Of a stretch of DNA of 64,000 nucleotides, positions 19,226-30,659 are shown one piece after another. Below the pieces are notes generated by a model, which searched no databases, was not told the DNA's origin, and saw only the letters and a list, made by a program, of their open reading frames with translations. Every line of letters begins with the position of its first letter. Within the stretch, counting starts at the first letter, position 1. Source of the DNA: Ascarosepion bandense (taxonomy: Eukaryota > Mollusca > Cephalopoda > Sepiida > Sepiidae). The stretch covers positions 1,650,001 through 1,714,000 of the forward strand of contig JBBBDQ010000332.1 in the NCBI GenBank assembly GCA_037127315.1, written 5' to 3'. The translations under genes were made by a program, and so were the position numbers.

Positions 19226-20815
19226 AATGTGGGGTTATCACTGGCTAATCGGGGAAAAGCATAAGCAAGGATTATGTTGTAGTAGATACCAGAGTATCCG
19301 CTAACCATTTTAGATTTAACATTAGGATTCGAGCAGACGGAAGACGGCATAGGAAATAAGACGATGGCACTGGAGTAAATAACAATTAAAAACATGTATT
19401 ATTAACAATAGGTTACATAGAGTAGAGTAAACATGCAAATAGTGAAGAAAAGGTTGTTTCCCTTGCAACATTACGAAACATAAGAGAAAGTCACTTGTTG
19501 AAAGTAAGTAAAATGTTCATGAAAGATGAAACTGAAAAAGTAGGAAAAAGTTCCAATTAAAAAATGTGTGTGTGTGAGTGTGCACATGTGTGTTAAAGAA
19601 ATAAATTGCCGCCTAATTGCAACCCGCAATTAGTGTGAGCATGTGAACAAAAATTAAACCAATGTCCCTCTACCATACTGGATAGCAAGGGGGTCTCACT
19701 CAAGTTGGAAAACTGCTGCACATTCTTCCGCTATTACCGATCGATAGCGGGGGCCCAACTGAAGGGATCACATGTGTGTGGTTCCTTAAATACGCAAACC
19801 AAACTGCGCAGGAAAGATACTCGTGATAGATAACTGAAAGGCGCGTGTCTCAAAGATGAGAATATGCCAGACAGAAGTAAATGCGTAAGTGTTATATTCA
19901 ATATGTAAATGCATGAATGCGTATGTGGGTGTGAATGGAAAGATGTGCATGTGAGTACCACAATAATGTATCTTTACAATGGAATGAGGCATCATAAGTA
20001 AAACCCTTCAAAGTAGAAATTTAAATTTTCAAAATTATACCTTTCTTATTTTAGAAGATAATATCAATCCTGGATGGAGATTTAAGAAATTGAAATGCAA
20101 AACTTGAAATGACAAATAATATTTGAAATGTAGTGTTAAATTATAGTTATCAAGTCATTTCACTAATCCCATAACCTATTAGGATTATAGAGGCATTGGG
20201 AGAAGAAATTGCTCAAGATAACCTGATGGGGCCCATCCCTCTTTAGAGTTTTCTTCCTCCTATACCAGAGGACCTAGTCCGTCCTGCTATTAACTCCTAG
20301 CTGAAGAAAAGATGCAGTCATACCATTCTAAGGGTACTGGCATGGCTGGAATTTGAACTTGACACACCAATTTCACTTTCAACACTGTTAATCATGACAC
20401 CTTCTAAAAGTGGAAAATTACTGTATGGTATCATACTTTGCTGGTTTTAAAGAATTTAAAAAAACATTGTAACTCTGACATTATTTTAGATACAAATAAA
20501 AAAAATACTGTTTGCATGTAAATTAAGTGTTTCTCAGAATTAATCACCCCAGACACAGAATTAATCAAATTATTGGCTCGATTAACAAATACAGGGCACA
20601 TTCAAGAAATGCAGATAGAAATTTGTTAAATGCTTACTACTTTTTCTTCGGATTTTTTTAACAAAAGGATTTAATCAATTTTCCTCAGAGTGTATTAAAC
20701 TTATGCTAAATTAAAATGTTTATATACTTCAAATTTGTTACCTGGCAACATATGGCTATGTATCAATTAAGATTTAATCTGAAATATGCAAATAATATAT
20801 AATTTTGTTATTACA
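19226..20815. other. unassigned region
   Basis: No named repeat or coding signal. A short TG tract lies near 19565. The segment 20200-20400 reads like old transposon sequence (GGGCCCATCCCTCTTTAGAG) but has no partner in this window. Confidence 0.4.
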
Positions 20816-20816
20816 G

Positions 20817-21600
20817 TGGTTCACAAAAGCAATACATCACCGCACAAAAAATCCATGCTTCAGAACATTACTGTTCTTCTTCAGGTGATATTTCAAAACC
20901 ATCCATTTCAGAAAATATAAAATGAATTCATGGTTATTCAGAAAGTTAAAACAGAGAAAGGTAAATAATATGATTGTGGGTGTCTGTATTACTCAGTCAG
21001 AAGTGAGAATTAGGTTGAACTATGAAGTGGAACATTTAGATCACATGAAGGAAGATGATGACACTGTGTTTGTCTGGAGAAGATACATACTAGGAACATA
21101 TATAATTTAAAAATGTACACATTGGTTTTTGACAGCAGGTCATATTTTAAACTTTTTAAATTTTATTTTTTTTACTACTGTATTTGTTAAAATTTGATAA
21201 AAGTAATAATGTTATATTAAGGTATATTGAAATTATCAAAAAAAGACAAATAAGTATTGTTTGGGTCATTAATTTTAATAAATTAATTATTATGTAATAT
21301 CAGAACATAAATTATAAATGAGCATTAGCATTAATTAAATTTTAAAATGAAATATTTAGGATGTTTACATAATACTGTCAATTTATTTCTATGGTGTAGT
21401 AGTACTTTATTTATTTCTATGGTGTAGTAGTACTTTATTTTTAAGAAACTCTGAATAACCATGATTTCATTTCACATTTTCCAAAATGAACCACTTTCAC
21501 CATTTGGTTCCAAAAATATCACCTGATGAAGAACAACAATGTTATGAAACATGAAATCCTTGTGTCGTGATGTAATGCTTTTACAAAGCATTGCAATAAC
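20817..21600. mobile_element. inverted-repeat element with CTGATGA-type motifs
   Basis: The arm at about 20830-20947 (CAATACATCACCGCACAAAA... TTCTTCAGGTGATATTT... TTCATGGTTATTCAGAAAG) is inverted at about 21443-21590 (TCTGAATAACCATGATTTCA... AAATATCACCTGATGAAGAA... GTGTCGTGATGTAATGC). Each arm has a CTGANGA box; the right arm also has GAAAC. The interior is AT-rich. The arrangement resembles the inverted terminal repeats of PLEs (inference). Confidence 0.7.
21381..21440 (+). repeat. 32-bp direct duplication
   Basis: TTTCTATGGTGTAGTAGTAC followed by TTTATTTA repeats once in tandem. Confidence 0.9.
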
Positions 21601-21969
21601 AAAATTACAATATTAAGCCCTATTCTGTATTGAGCACTATTAATAAAATTAAATGTAACCAACAGTAGGGGTTTTGAATCTATCTGTTCTTTCCCTTATA
21701 TATATATATTAATGCATGTTTCACCAAATAACATAGACAAGCTTTGTCTATTTATTTTATGTAATTTCTTTTCACATTCTCCAACAAGCCCAACAGCATT
21801 ATCATTAAATGAAGAAAGAAAATTACAATATTGATACATAATTTTTTTAATAATCCAATCTAAGCTTCCGGCTTACATAAGCCACTTTCAAAGATGTCAA
21901 TTACATTATATATTATGATATATTATAAACATTTCTTCATTTAATGATAATGCTACCAAGCCTATCAGA

Positions 21970-21974
21970 GAATA

Positions 21975-22015
<41 letters not shown>

Positions 22016-22034
22016 TGTGTGTGTGTGTGTGTCT
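21970..22034. repeat. (TA)n then (GT)n
   Basis: TA tract to about 22006 and GT-rich tract to about 22031. Confidence 0.9.
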
Positions 22035-22501
22035 GTTTGCCAGTATTTGTGAATATACTCGTCTATTTTTCCATTTGTGGATGTTTGTAGGTTTATTTAT
22101 GTATGTGTTCGTTCTCTTCCTCGTTTAATATATGAATAACTTTCTAAATCTAATAAATTGCTAAACTTAATTTTTTTTTAAAAATTTAACAACAATAATA
22201 AAGTGGATCTAATAGTTAATTAATAGTTAATTAATGTTGATATTAATTTACTCAAATATTAATACTAATGCCCCCCAAAATTATTTTTAAGTCTGCCCAC
22301 ATATTCTCAAAATTAGAAGTGGCTTTACTCTGATGATACAACAATGCCTCCCTGATTATAGGGGTTTTGCTTGTTTTCAACCTTTTAAAAACATTCACTT
22401 TGAAATATACCACATCACTTGACAAGACACAAGAAGTGTCGAAACAAAATAGCTACTTTTGTAGTGATATTATAACATATCCATGTTATAATGTCTGAAT
22501 A

Positions 22502-22536
<35 letters not shown>

Positions 22537-23008
22537 AAAAAGCGTTAGATACAGAATTGTGGCGTCTAGATAATAGTAAACATTTTCAGGTCTCTTATAC
22601 AAGGCACCAAGCGATCAGAAAGAACATCAGAAAAACAAGAAAGATTTCTAACCCAGAATTTGTTCCAAGACACATCTGCCAGTGTGTAGTCTGATCTCTT
22701 CTTTCCCGAGCAAGTCTTTTCAAATCCATGAAGCGTCACGGCCGGAACAGATATTAAGAACCAGCTAAAGCCAACATTCTCTATGTGTCGTGTATTTTAT
22801 TTCCAAATCCTGTGCTGGCTTGAAAAGTCATCTTCATTCCCACGGAAGAACCAGTCTACAGCAAATTCTACCCAGGGAGAACACCGGACCTGTGCGTCCA
22901 ATTTGCCTAGTTTATGCCAAAACAAGAAACTATTTGAGAGTTCATGAAAGGGTCAAGCAAATGTTACTTCAAGAAAATGGTCCTACACGAACTCCAGAAT
23001 ACACCCGC
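22035..23008. other. unassigned region with one (TA)n tract
   Basis: TA tract at 22506-22533. Near 22425-22470 the string GACACAAGAAGTGTCGAAAC forms a helix next to GAAAC like the hammerhead-type motifs, but there is no CTGANGA box. The plus frame at 22790 has a few C and H residues but no recognisable zinc-finger spacing. Confidence 0.45.
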
Positions 23009-23074
23009 CATCATCATCATCATCATCATCACTTTCTTTCTCCTTTTCTCTCGAGCCCTCTCTCTTTCTTTCTT

Positions 23075-23131
<57 letters not shown>

Positions 23132-23152
23132 CTATATATATATATATATATA
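23009..23152. repeat. (CAT)n, (TATC)n and (TA)n cluster
   Basis: CAT run at about 23009-23031, TATC run at about 23077-23132, TA run at about 23133-23152. They create histidine and IYLS false frames. Confidence 0.95.
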
Positions 23153-23330
23153 TTTAGTATATCGAGGCAGCAAGTAATTTTCTAAACATATGCTATTAAA
23201 TATAAGAGACAATGAATGTCTATTATGTTTAATTATGAGCCGTTCTAAACGTCGTATTTTTGCTTTAATTTCAGTTGAAAATAAAGACAAAAATTCTCCA
23301 ACATTTGGATAATTATTTATTGGTTTTCTT

Positions 23331-23372
23331 CTAAGCTTTCGGCTCACATGAGCCATCTTCAGAGAGGTTGTT
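23331..23372 (-). ncRNA. hammerhead-like motif, left arm of F palindrome
   Basis: Minus strand: CTGAAGA, GGCTCA/TGAGCC helix, GAAAGCTT, then AGA pairing with TCT upstream of the core. Confidence 0.55.
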
Positions 23373-23446
23373 TAAACGGAGTTTTATGTCAACACAAAAT
23401 AAAATCGTCGGTGATGGTGGATTTTATAATATTTCAGTTTAAACAA

Positions 23447-23487
23447 CCTCTCTGAAGATGGCTCATGTGAGCCGAAAGCTTAGAAGA
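23447..23487 (+). ncRNA. hammerhead-like motif, right arm of F palindrome
   Basis: CTGAAGA at 23452-23458, helix to 23473, GAAA at 23474-23477, GCTT, then AGA; TCT/AGA gives a three-pair stem I. Predicted cleavage after 23481. Confidence 0.55.
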
Positions 23488-23607
23488 AAACCAATAAATA
23501 ATTATCCAAATGTTGGAGAATTTTTGTCTTTATTTTCGACTGAAATTAAAGCAAAAATATGACGTTTAGAACGGCTCATGATTAAACATAATAGACATTC
23601 ATTGTCT

Positions 23608-23651
<44 letters not shown>

Positions 23652-23660
<9 letters not shown>

Positions 23661-24235
23661 CATTTGCAAACGAGTTATTACGCGACCTAAGTTTCTACAA
23701 TGAGTGGTATCTTTAGGAAATTTGCAATAACTGATTTTACCGTTTACTGTTTTTTGTTTAAGAAGGCACAGTAACGGTCTCAGCCGCGCCAACGTAGGTC
23801 GGATGATTTGGCTACTTTCAGTCTGGAAGCGCAATCTGATGCAGATTATTTATATCTTGCCATTTTCAAACAGAACAGTATTCAGTTAACGCTTTACTAC
23901 ACACGTTAAACGTTGGAGACAGACTAGCAACAAATGTACGCGAATGACAAATGTAGTCTAGTCTACACGGCAACATAGCCGTAAACTTTCTTCAGAATTA
24001 ATAATTAAAAACGAGGAATTTGCGCACATATGTTTAAATTAACTTTTTTTCCTATTTTTGTGAGGAACAGGCACCCAATTTTTGCAGCATCTTTTTTGAT
24101 ACTCCCAGTATGTATGTATATATATATATATATTTTATATATATATATATATATATTAAAAAAGGATTAATTCAAAGATGTTGAATGGCCATTTCGATAT
24201 GGAGATCACCACGGGGGACGACACATATCTGAATT

Positions 24236-24271
<36 letters not shown>

Positions 24272-24505
24272 TGGTCAGTATATATTCTTTGGGGCCAAAT
24301 CCCAAAATGAATCTTCGCTATGATTAGTTAAAAGAAAACACATGTACATTTTTGTTGGGACGCCCGCGCCTATTTGGCTATAATGGACTATTCCATTACT
24401 ATGTAAAATAATGGTGGCATCTACGACGGGAGTGTGCCGAGCAGCCGATCGACAAGTCAGTCGTAGACTTCCGGTGACGACCCGGAAGTACCCATTGCTC
24501 ATACT
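23652..24505 (-). repeat. inverted copy of the 4.26-5.11 kb block
   Basis: Reverse complement follows 4262-5108 module by module: M-type repeat (23652-23740), mariner-like segment (to about 24110), TA tracts, ATGGCCATTTCGATATGGAG, the GGCCAAATCCCAAAATGAAT module, and ACCCGGAAGTACCCATTGCT. Differences are few. Confidence 0.85.
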
Positions 24506-24951
24506 ACGTCTTACAACGGTTGAGACGATTAACCCTTATTCTTGTATTTGTAAATACTATATTCACGGAATACAACAATTAACCTATTTCTGTTGTTGAG
24601 TTATTTATTCTTACTCACGACATAACAATTTTCTATCTTCCCATATACATACACAGCAAACCAAAGGTTTTGTTATTTAAATGTAAATCATCTGTACAAC
24701 CAACATCAAACATTGCCTGATGATGAGAATCTATCTCGAAACATAGAAATTTCCGTGTCGCAATGTACAACTAATTCATAACTATATAATTATATTAAGC
24801 TCTATAATATTTATTATATTGAGCACTTTTTTAACAAAATAAATGCCGGGGCACTCAAAATAATAAAACCTTGTGTCCTCTTCAACTGGAATTATATATA
24901 TATATCAAAAATAGGTGTATCAAAAATAAATATATCAAAAAATGGGTGTAT

Positions 24952-24985
<34 letters not shown>

Positions 24986-25429
24986 TAACGTGCGTGCAAT
25001 TATCCATGCGAATGAAATTTACTGTCAATACTTTTCTTATTCGTGAGTCGGCCCCTCAATTTCCATTGTTTGTAACGGAGAACAACCTCACCATCACTTG
25101 AGAAGATAACAAGGGAAGTGATTCAAAGACAACCACGAAATCTTGTTAACCTTTTCCCGCCATTTGAATTTCTGGACATCATATCCGACTGTATTATTCA
25201 AATGAGATTATTTAACTCGCTAAATATTCAAAATGGCCTCTATCCGATTCATTGTACAGCTTCAGCTCCGGCTGCTCTTCTTGACTATCAGGATTTCGAA
25301 AAATAAAAATCCCTGTTAATGTACTGGGGTGGGGGAGGTATTCAGTTACTTAGGGCTCACGTGAGAAATGATATCGTCATAAAAGATAATGGAATTGTTA
25401 TTACTTTATTTCATTTTATTATAGATTCC
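24506..25429. other. mostly unassigned; one CTGATGA motif and TA tracts
   Basis: TA tracts at 24890-24905 and 24952-24983. The motif at 24716-24752 is listed separately. No coding signal. Confidence 0.45.
24716..24752 (+). ncRNA. CTGATGA/GAAAC motif, PLE P3 type
   Basis: CTGATGA (from 24717), helix GAGA/TCTC, then GAAACATAGAAATTTCC. The same motif lies on the minus strand at 61264-61305, downstream of PLE P3. Stem III has a C-A mismatch, so catalytic competence is doubtful. Confidence 0.45.
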
Positions 25430-25912
25430 AATGCTTTCAAAAATCCAATTGGCTGCTCGACTCCAGCCACTTTTCCACCGACGGAATGTGGCTTCCTTTT
25501 GTCTGCTCTATAAAGATTTTCATGGCTTCTGCTCCAAAAAACTTAAGTCACCGGTGCCCCTGCCACAGTTCTTTACTCGTGCAACCAGACTGGCAAATGG
25601 GTCACACCCATTCACAGTTAGATCAACCAAATGCAAACTACAATTCTACTCCCTCAGCTTCTTTTCTCGCACTTCCCGCCTGTGGCTTCTCTGTGTCTCG
25701 TCTACAAGTACTTTCACGGCTTCTGCTCCGATGAACTTAGCTCCCAAGTCTCCTATATTCTTACTTTCCTGACGGCTACAACCTCCAGGAATTTAAATGC
25801 AATATCAATACCCATGTCTTACCCACTTGACGCAAGTTCTTTCTACATCTCCCTATGTATCTTTTCCTTCTTCTCTACCTTTCACCGGTATTCCCATCCT
25901 TCTCTTTATTTT
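25430..25912 (+). mobile_element. LINE family L C-terminal fragment, rearranged
   Basis: The frame at 25431-25772 reads LAARLQPLFHRRNVASFCLL, DFHGFCSKKLKSPVPLPQFF and FSRTSRLWLLCVSSTSTF. At the RLW position it jumps back to an upstream segment (a second GFCSDEL-like segment near 25720), so this copy is internally rearranged. No L tail; a minus-strand C element follows. Confidence 0.8.
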
Positions 25913-25915
25913 TTT

Positions 25916-26365
25916 TAAAATCATATCACCCCGGGCAAGGCGGTAAGGCCACTGGTGTGTAGGGGGTTACGTAAGAGTGAAAAGATTGGAAAAGAGAAAG
26001 CCGGAAACCACATCCTAAACAGGGAAAAAGTTGAACACCTGTTCAATAGACGTGGGTGGAGTGTGAACCGGGCGATAGTTCAGTTTATCTACTCCAATTG
26101 AAAAAAAAAACAAATAAACAAATAAACAAAAAGTAAAAGTGAAGAGATTGGAAAAGAGAAAGCCGGAAACCACATCCTAAACAGGGAACAAGGGATGAGC
26201 CTATACACCTGTTCAATAGACGTGGGTGGAGTGTGAACCGGGCGATAGTTCAGTCTATCTACTCCAATTGAAAAAAAAAACAAATAAACAAAAAGGAAAA
26301 ATGAAAAGATTGGAAAAGAGAAAGCCGGAAACCTCATCCTAAATAGGGAACAAGGGATGAGGTTA
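25916..26365 (-). mobile_element. family C element, about 2.7 units
   Basis: L-like tail on the left (AAAATCATATCACCCCGGGC). GAACCGGGCGATAGTTCAGT occurs at about 26066 and 26235, about 169 bp apart. A-rich linkers with CAAATAAA repeats account for the longer unit. Confidence 0.85.
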
Positions 26366-26394
26366 CAGCACTATCAGTTATCTCTCTTTAATCC

Positions 26395-26515
26395 AACTCT
26401 CCAAGCTTTTGTTTGCCTTTGAGCTGACAACACTGAGTCAAATCACTGGATTCAGCCAATGCTCCCATTCACCTGGCCATGTGTCCTTGAGGACATCAGT
26501 ATATGAATGCAATCA
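26395..26515 (-). mobile_element. family N 5' region fragment
   Basis: In reverse complement it has CTCAAGGACACATGGCC and TCCAGTGATTTGACTC, matching 31186-31245 and the hairpin at 12978-13005. Confidence 0.6.
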
Positions 26516-27354
26516 CGTGTTTCACAATTTCTCCTCCTTACATAAAAAAATTGTTGACAATTATGTCAATTCTGGTCAACCATACTTAGCTTATCACAAT
26601 ATCTGGCTATCATCAATACCTTTGCACATCAATCAATTCACACCTCTGGGATTAAGAAATAATTTTATTCTAAATCTCATGCTATAAACAAGTAATACTT
26701 GTGTAAATCAGATTAATTTAACTTTAAATTTGCTAATTTTCCAAAAATATTGTGTCACAGATGTATATTTTACTTTTGCAATATTTTTAAAACTAAGAAA
26801 TAACTTTTGTCAAGCTGTCAAAAAAGGACAAAAAATGATGAATTTTGAAAACACTAAAAAAGTTGAGATTCCAATCAATATAATTTCTATTTGAAATCCA
26901 CCTGAATATTTTGCTTACTGGAAATAGTAAATGTTATCATTTACTTTTCCATTAAAGCTTTAAGAATTTTTTTTTATTTTTAAAAATTCAATTTAAAATT
27001 TAAGTATAAAAAATGAGTTAAGTACTTTGTATACTGCTATGTTCTCCTAGGTTGACTACCGACAGTGCCTTCTCTGTGGGTACCTTGTTAACAAACTCAC
27101 TACATCCTGGCTCAACATCTGGTTGGATTGGATGGAAGCATATTTGATTATTTTTATGAAGTGGGCAGAGTTTCAGACATATGATGATGACTTTCCTAAT
27201 AATGAGTCAATTATATCCACATGGAAGCAACTCAGAGGGTGGAGCACAGGGCATTGGCAGTTAACAATTGGCCTGAGTAGAATACCAATTTTGAATTTTG
27301 GGAAACTGTAAATGTAAATTTTGGGAGACTAAATGTGAGGTAGCTTACAACTGC
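26516..27354. other. unassigned AT-rich region
   Basis: The plus frame at 27123-27311 is short and has no recognised domain. The remainder is low-complexity AT-rich sequence. It may be decayed PLE DNA because PLE coding sequence begins on the minus strand just beyond it. Confidence 0.4.
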
Positions 27355-27900
27355 CTATATGTCTTAGGTGATAAGTGGTGCTTGTTTTTCCTTAGGATCT
27401 GCAACAGTTTTCATTATTGCATTTCCCTTTACTTTACTATAGCTATCATTTCTAATGAAGTCTTCCAGCTTTCCTGTATATTCTGTTGTATCCATCACTG
27501 CAGTCACATTGCTTTTGTCAGATCCTAGTATGACAATGTTGTCATTCCTTTGCAAAGTTTGAATTGCCAGCCTCTCCCGTTTTGTGATGTTTGATTGGGA
27601 GGGGGCTTTTGGCTTTCTCCAGTATCTGTCTCACTTTCCATCTTAGCTCATCGACCTGAGCCTGAGGAATGTTCAAGTCCATTTCTTCGATATGGGTAAT
27701 GATGTCCAAGTATGGCATTCACCTGATATTTGTTGCAGTTGAGATCCTTGTTTAATACTAACTTCTTAGAGGCATTCACTCAGCTGATACTGACTACTGC
27801 CTTCACTGGTGGGTGATGGACATTGTGTGTCAACTTCAAATCTTTCAGTTCAATTTCAGTACTTGGTGAGCCTCAACAGCTTGCTCCTTTCTAACTGGTT
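27355..27900 (-). pseudogene. Penelope-like element P4, N-terminal RT region
   Basis: The minus-strand frame at 27555-27364 reads QRNDNIVILGSDKSNVTAVM followed by DTTEYTGKLEDFI. This matches the PLE signature in which DKG..VVMD...Y..K opens the RT domain (family knowledge); the usual P of PADKG is S here. Another minus frame upstream gives THIEEMDLNIPQAQVDEL and LRWKVRQILEKAKSPLP, consistent with the region before it, separated by a frameshift near 27560. Further upstream VKAVVSIS and VLNKDLNCNKYQ fit the more N-terminal motif. No catalytic RT core remains. Confidence 0.65.
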
Positions 27901-28008
27901 CGTCTTTCTCTTTACTCGCCTCCTATTTATTCTTTTTACTCTTATGTAGCCCCTTGCACATCGGTGGCGTTACCCGACTTGCTCGGGGTGATACGATTAA
28001 AAAAAAGT
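27900..28008 (+). mobile_element. C/L-type 3' tail, solo
   Basis: TCTTATGTAGCCCCTTGCAC, GGTGGCGTTACC and GCTCGGGGTGATACGATTAAAA with no attached body. Likely an extremely 5'-truncated insertion. Confidence 0.8.
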
Positions 28009-28199
28009 TTTCAGTAACAAAACACATTTTGTTAGGATTGCTGTATAGTATCAATGAACTTGTATGACAGCAAATGCTACACAATCTTCCCACAGATGAA
28101 GAGAAAACTGTAGGAACGAGAAATAAGGCGAGGTGTTCTGTAATTTCTGAGCTGGATTTATCATGGAGGAGCACAATCTTAACAAAGAAAGAAACATTC

Positions 28200-29045
28200 A
28201 TGACACTCTTTTGATGGTTACTCGGAAAGTAAGCGACAAGAACTCCTTGACAGATTAGTAAAGGAAATCACAAAGAACGGACTAAAGATTAATTATAAGA
28301 GGAACAGCCCAATATGCAAGCTACGAATTGGAGTTGCCAGAAAAGTTCGAAAATATGACACCGAAATTCGAAGACTCTTTATGATAGCAAGAAAGGTTTC
28401 CCAAAACCTAACAATGTATTAGAAATAGGAAAATCTCATTAGGAACAAGGAGAAAAGTACCGAACTGTTAATATCTTATATATTTTAATGAATCCTGGAC
28501 AACCTCATCGCAGATGAGGATGAAACTTGAAGCAACAGAAATGTCTTTCTACAAAAGGATACCGAGAACAACTTTGACGGAACATATAAGCAACGAAGAA
28601 GAGATAAGATAAATGGAAACAAAAGTATTATAAAAAAGTAATTAGAATCAGAGACAGTTGAAAATCTCTGGGACACATACAAAAAAAGTAAGTCTAGAAA
28701 GTTTGACACTCACAAGATTTGTTGAAGCCAAATGGGCTAGTCTCCCTAAAGTACTTGTATAAATGGAAGGCTGAACAGGGACAATGAAATTTAGTAAAGG
28801 GCAAACGTTACTAAAATTTATAAAGGATAGGAATGTTCTAAAGAAACAGATCCCATAGAGGCATGGTCCTGGGTATGACGATAAACCACACCCAGCAGCA
28901 AAGCCTCCCATCGAGAGATCCGAGAGTTTCAGGAGCGTGGAACTACTTATTAATTGCTGTTTTTCTTGACCCAGTTTAGTAGCCTCCTGTTAGGGTCCCA
29001 GATATGAATGAGAAGTGAACCTCCGAAACAAAAACCAAAAGAAAA
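28200..29045 (+). pseudogene. RTE-like LINE 3' end, heavily decayed
   Basis: Broken plus-strand frames give QELLDRLVKEITKNGLKINY, ICKLRIG, YDTEIRRLFMIARKV and later SLGHIQKK and ASHREIREFQERGTT. This is the order found from just after the YADD box to the C-terminus of RTE-type polymerases. Several stops and frameshifts occur (first near 28420). The 3' UTR after CTTGACCCAGTTTAGTAGCC ends in AAAACCAAAAG-rich sequence. The catalytic box is absent. Confidence 0.72.
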
Positions 29046-29089
29046 AAGAATATAAAAATACATTTTTATATTAAAAAATACTAGTAAAA

Positions 29090-29190
29090 CTCTGGGTTGA
29101 ATAGCAGGATAGGTTAGGTCCTATAGCCTTGACTGGCAATCAGTCTTCTGCATAAAGAAACGGCAACCTAATGTTTCACGTACGACACCT
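29090..29190 (+). mobile_element. SINE family B body fragment, decayed
   Basis: GGGTTGAATAGCAGGATAGG, CTATAGCCTTGACTGGCAAT and ACGGCAACCTAATG match the B body; head and most of the tail are missing. Confidence 0.7.
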
Positions 29191-29289
29191 ATGACAAGAC
29201 TTGCATCTAGTTCTCATTAGTTTACAGTTGACTTGGCTAAGTGTAACTGTAACTTTTATGATAAGATTTTTTTCTAACACTTGACGCTT

Positions 29290-30180
29290 GTGGAACTCTC
29301 TTCCAATTCCAGAATTTCTAACATTCTTCTTTCTTTTTCTATGTGTCTTGTCCTTAAGGACGTAGGCGATCATGGACCTCCACGTTTTTTATTCTTGGAT
29401 ACTCTTAGCGCACTTTCCTCTCGAACAATACGCAACCCCCGTTCTGTCATCCACCTGCTCAAGCCCTTCATATATGTTATCCGCTACTTTCCTCTATTTC
29501 TTTTCCCTCTAGTATTCCCTCTTTTCCTGTTAGTATTAGTTTCTCCAAGCCCTCCTTCCTTACTGCATGTTCCAGGAACTTTAGTTGTCTCTTCCTGATA
29601 TATTAATTTCCTTTTTGTTTCCATCCTTTCCAAAACCTCGTCATCGCTCAGATGCTCGGTCCACGATATCCACCGCATCCTTCTGTAGGACCACACTTCA
29701 ATTGCTTCAAGTTTTTCCTTCCTCTTTGTTGATATCCAGCATTCACTGCCATATTGATGAACTGACAGCACATAGCAATCCAGTATTCTCTTCTTTCTTT
29801 CTAGTAAATTTTTCTTGTCTCTTAATACTTTATTCAGCTTCTGAAACGCAACCTTCGCCATACCAATTCGCCTTCGGATCTCTGTATGGTACTTTCCGTC
29901 TTCTGTTAGAACACTTTCCAGGTATTTAGATTTTTGTAGCAGCTTGATTTTAGTATCAGCTACCTGTATTTGCTATTTTGGGTTGATCTTTTTGCTGATG
30001 ACCATGCATTCGTTTTTCTTGCAGTTTATTTGTAGTTCGATTTTGTCACTTTCTTCAGCTACCTTCTGTAGGAGGTCTTGTAGTTTCCTTTCTGTGTCTG
30101 CTATCAGCACTGTATCATCTACGTACCTTATAGTGTTCAATTTGTGGCCTCCGATGACAAATCCAGACATAACATATAAG
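29290..30180 (-). pseudogene. RTE-like LINE polymerase fragment with altered YADD box
   Basis: Minus-strand reading, high to low coordinates: SGFVIGGHKLNTIRYVDDTV, LIADTERKLQDLLQKVAEES and INCKKNECMVISKK (30170-29973), then after a frame change AKVAFQKLNKVLRDKKNLLE, DCYVLSVHQYGSECWISTK, YRRMRWISWTEHLSDDEVLE (29861-29484). The catalytic box reads YVDD where RTE elements have YADD. The endonuclease and N-terminal RT are missing. Its low-coordinate end joins unrelated sequence near 29290. Confidence 0.82.
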
Positions 30181-30199
30181 GCCCTCAGAATTAATCTTC

Positions 30200-30490
30200 A
30201 CAATTTTAAATTCAATGTGAATTGCTTATTACTATTTTACTGATTACTTCTTTGTTCTCCCTCGTTATAAATTTTTCTGTTTTCTGCTGCCTCAAGCCTC
30301 ATCTTTATCTTTGATGAGATCGTCCAGCATTCATTTCGATACAGAAGGACAGATATTACATAGCAATCCAGCACTCTTTTCTTTGTTTCTAATGAGAATT
30401 TCCTGTCTTTCAGTACTCTGTTTAGCTTCTGAAATGTGTCTTTGGCCATGTCTTTGAATCTCCGTGTCGCATTTTCCATCCTCTGTCAAA
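30200..30490 (-). pseudogene. second RTE-like fragment, out of order
   Basis: 30479-30237 on the minus strand reads DMAKDTFQKLNRVLKDRKFS, LETKKRVLDCYVISVLLYRN and ECWTISSKIKMRLEAAENRK. It repeats the segment also present at 29861-29700, and lies upstream of the YVDD part on that strand, so it is a separate truncated copy and not the same element. Confidence 0.8.
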
Positions 30491-30659
30491 ACACTTCCCA
30501 GGTATTTTAATTTTCTTACTTGCTTTTTTTTAGATTCTCCAACTTGCAGTTGGAATGTACCTTACTTGAGATGAACTCGATAAAAGAAATATGGCAATTA
30601 ATACTGTCAAATCATCTTGCAGCTGAAATTTCTTGGATAGTTAATTAAGAATAAAGTCT

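Larger units (their letters stand above)
23153..23613. mobile_element. palindromic family F element
   Basis: The left arm, about 23193-23377 (GAGACAATGAATGTCTATTATG to GAGAGGTTGTTTAAAC), is mirrored by about 23437-23613. The spacer of about 60 bp holds GGAGTTTTATGTCAACACAA and CGGTGATGGTGG. Each arm carries a hammerhead-like core facing the spacer or away from it. The arms are nearly identical. Confidence 0.88.

Noticed and set aside
22790..23185. Plus frame with scattered C and H that might be a zinc finger
   Set aside because: No C2H2 spacing is present; the histidine run is (CAT)n and the rest is TATC repeat.
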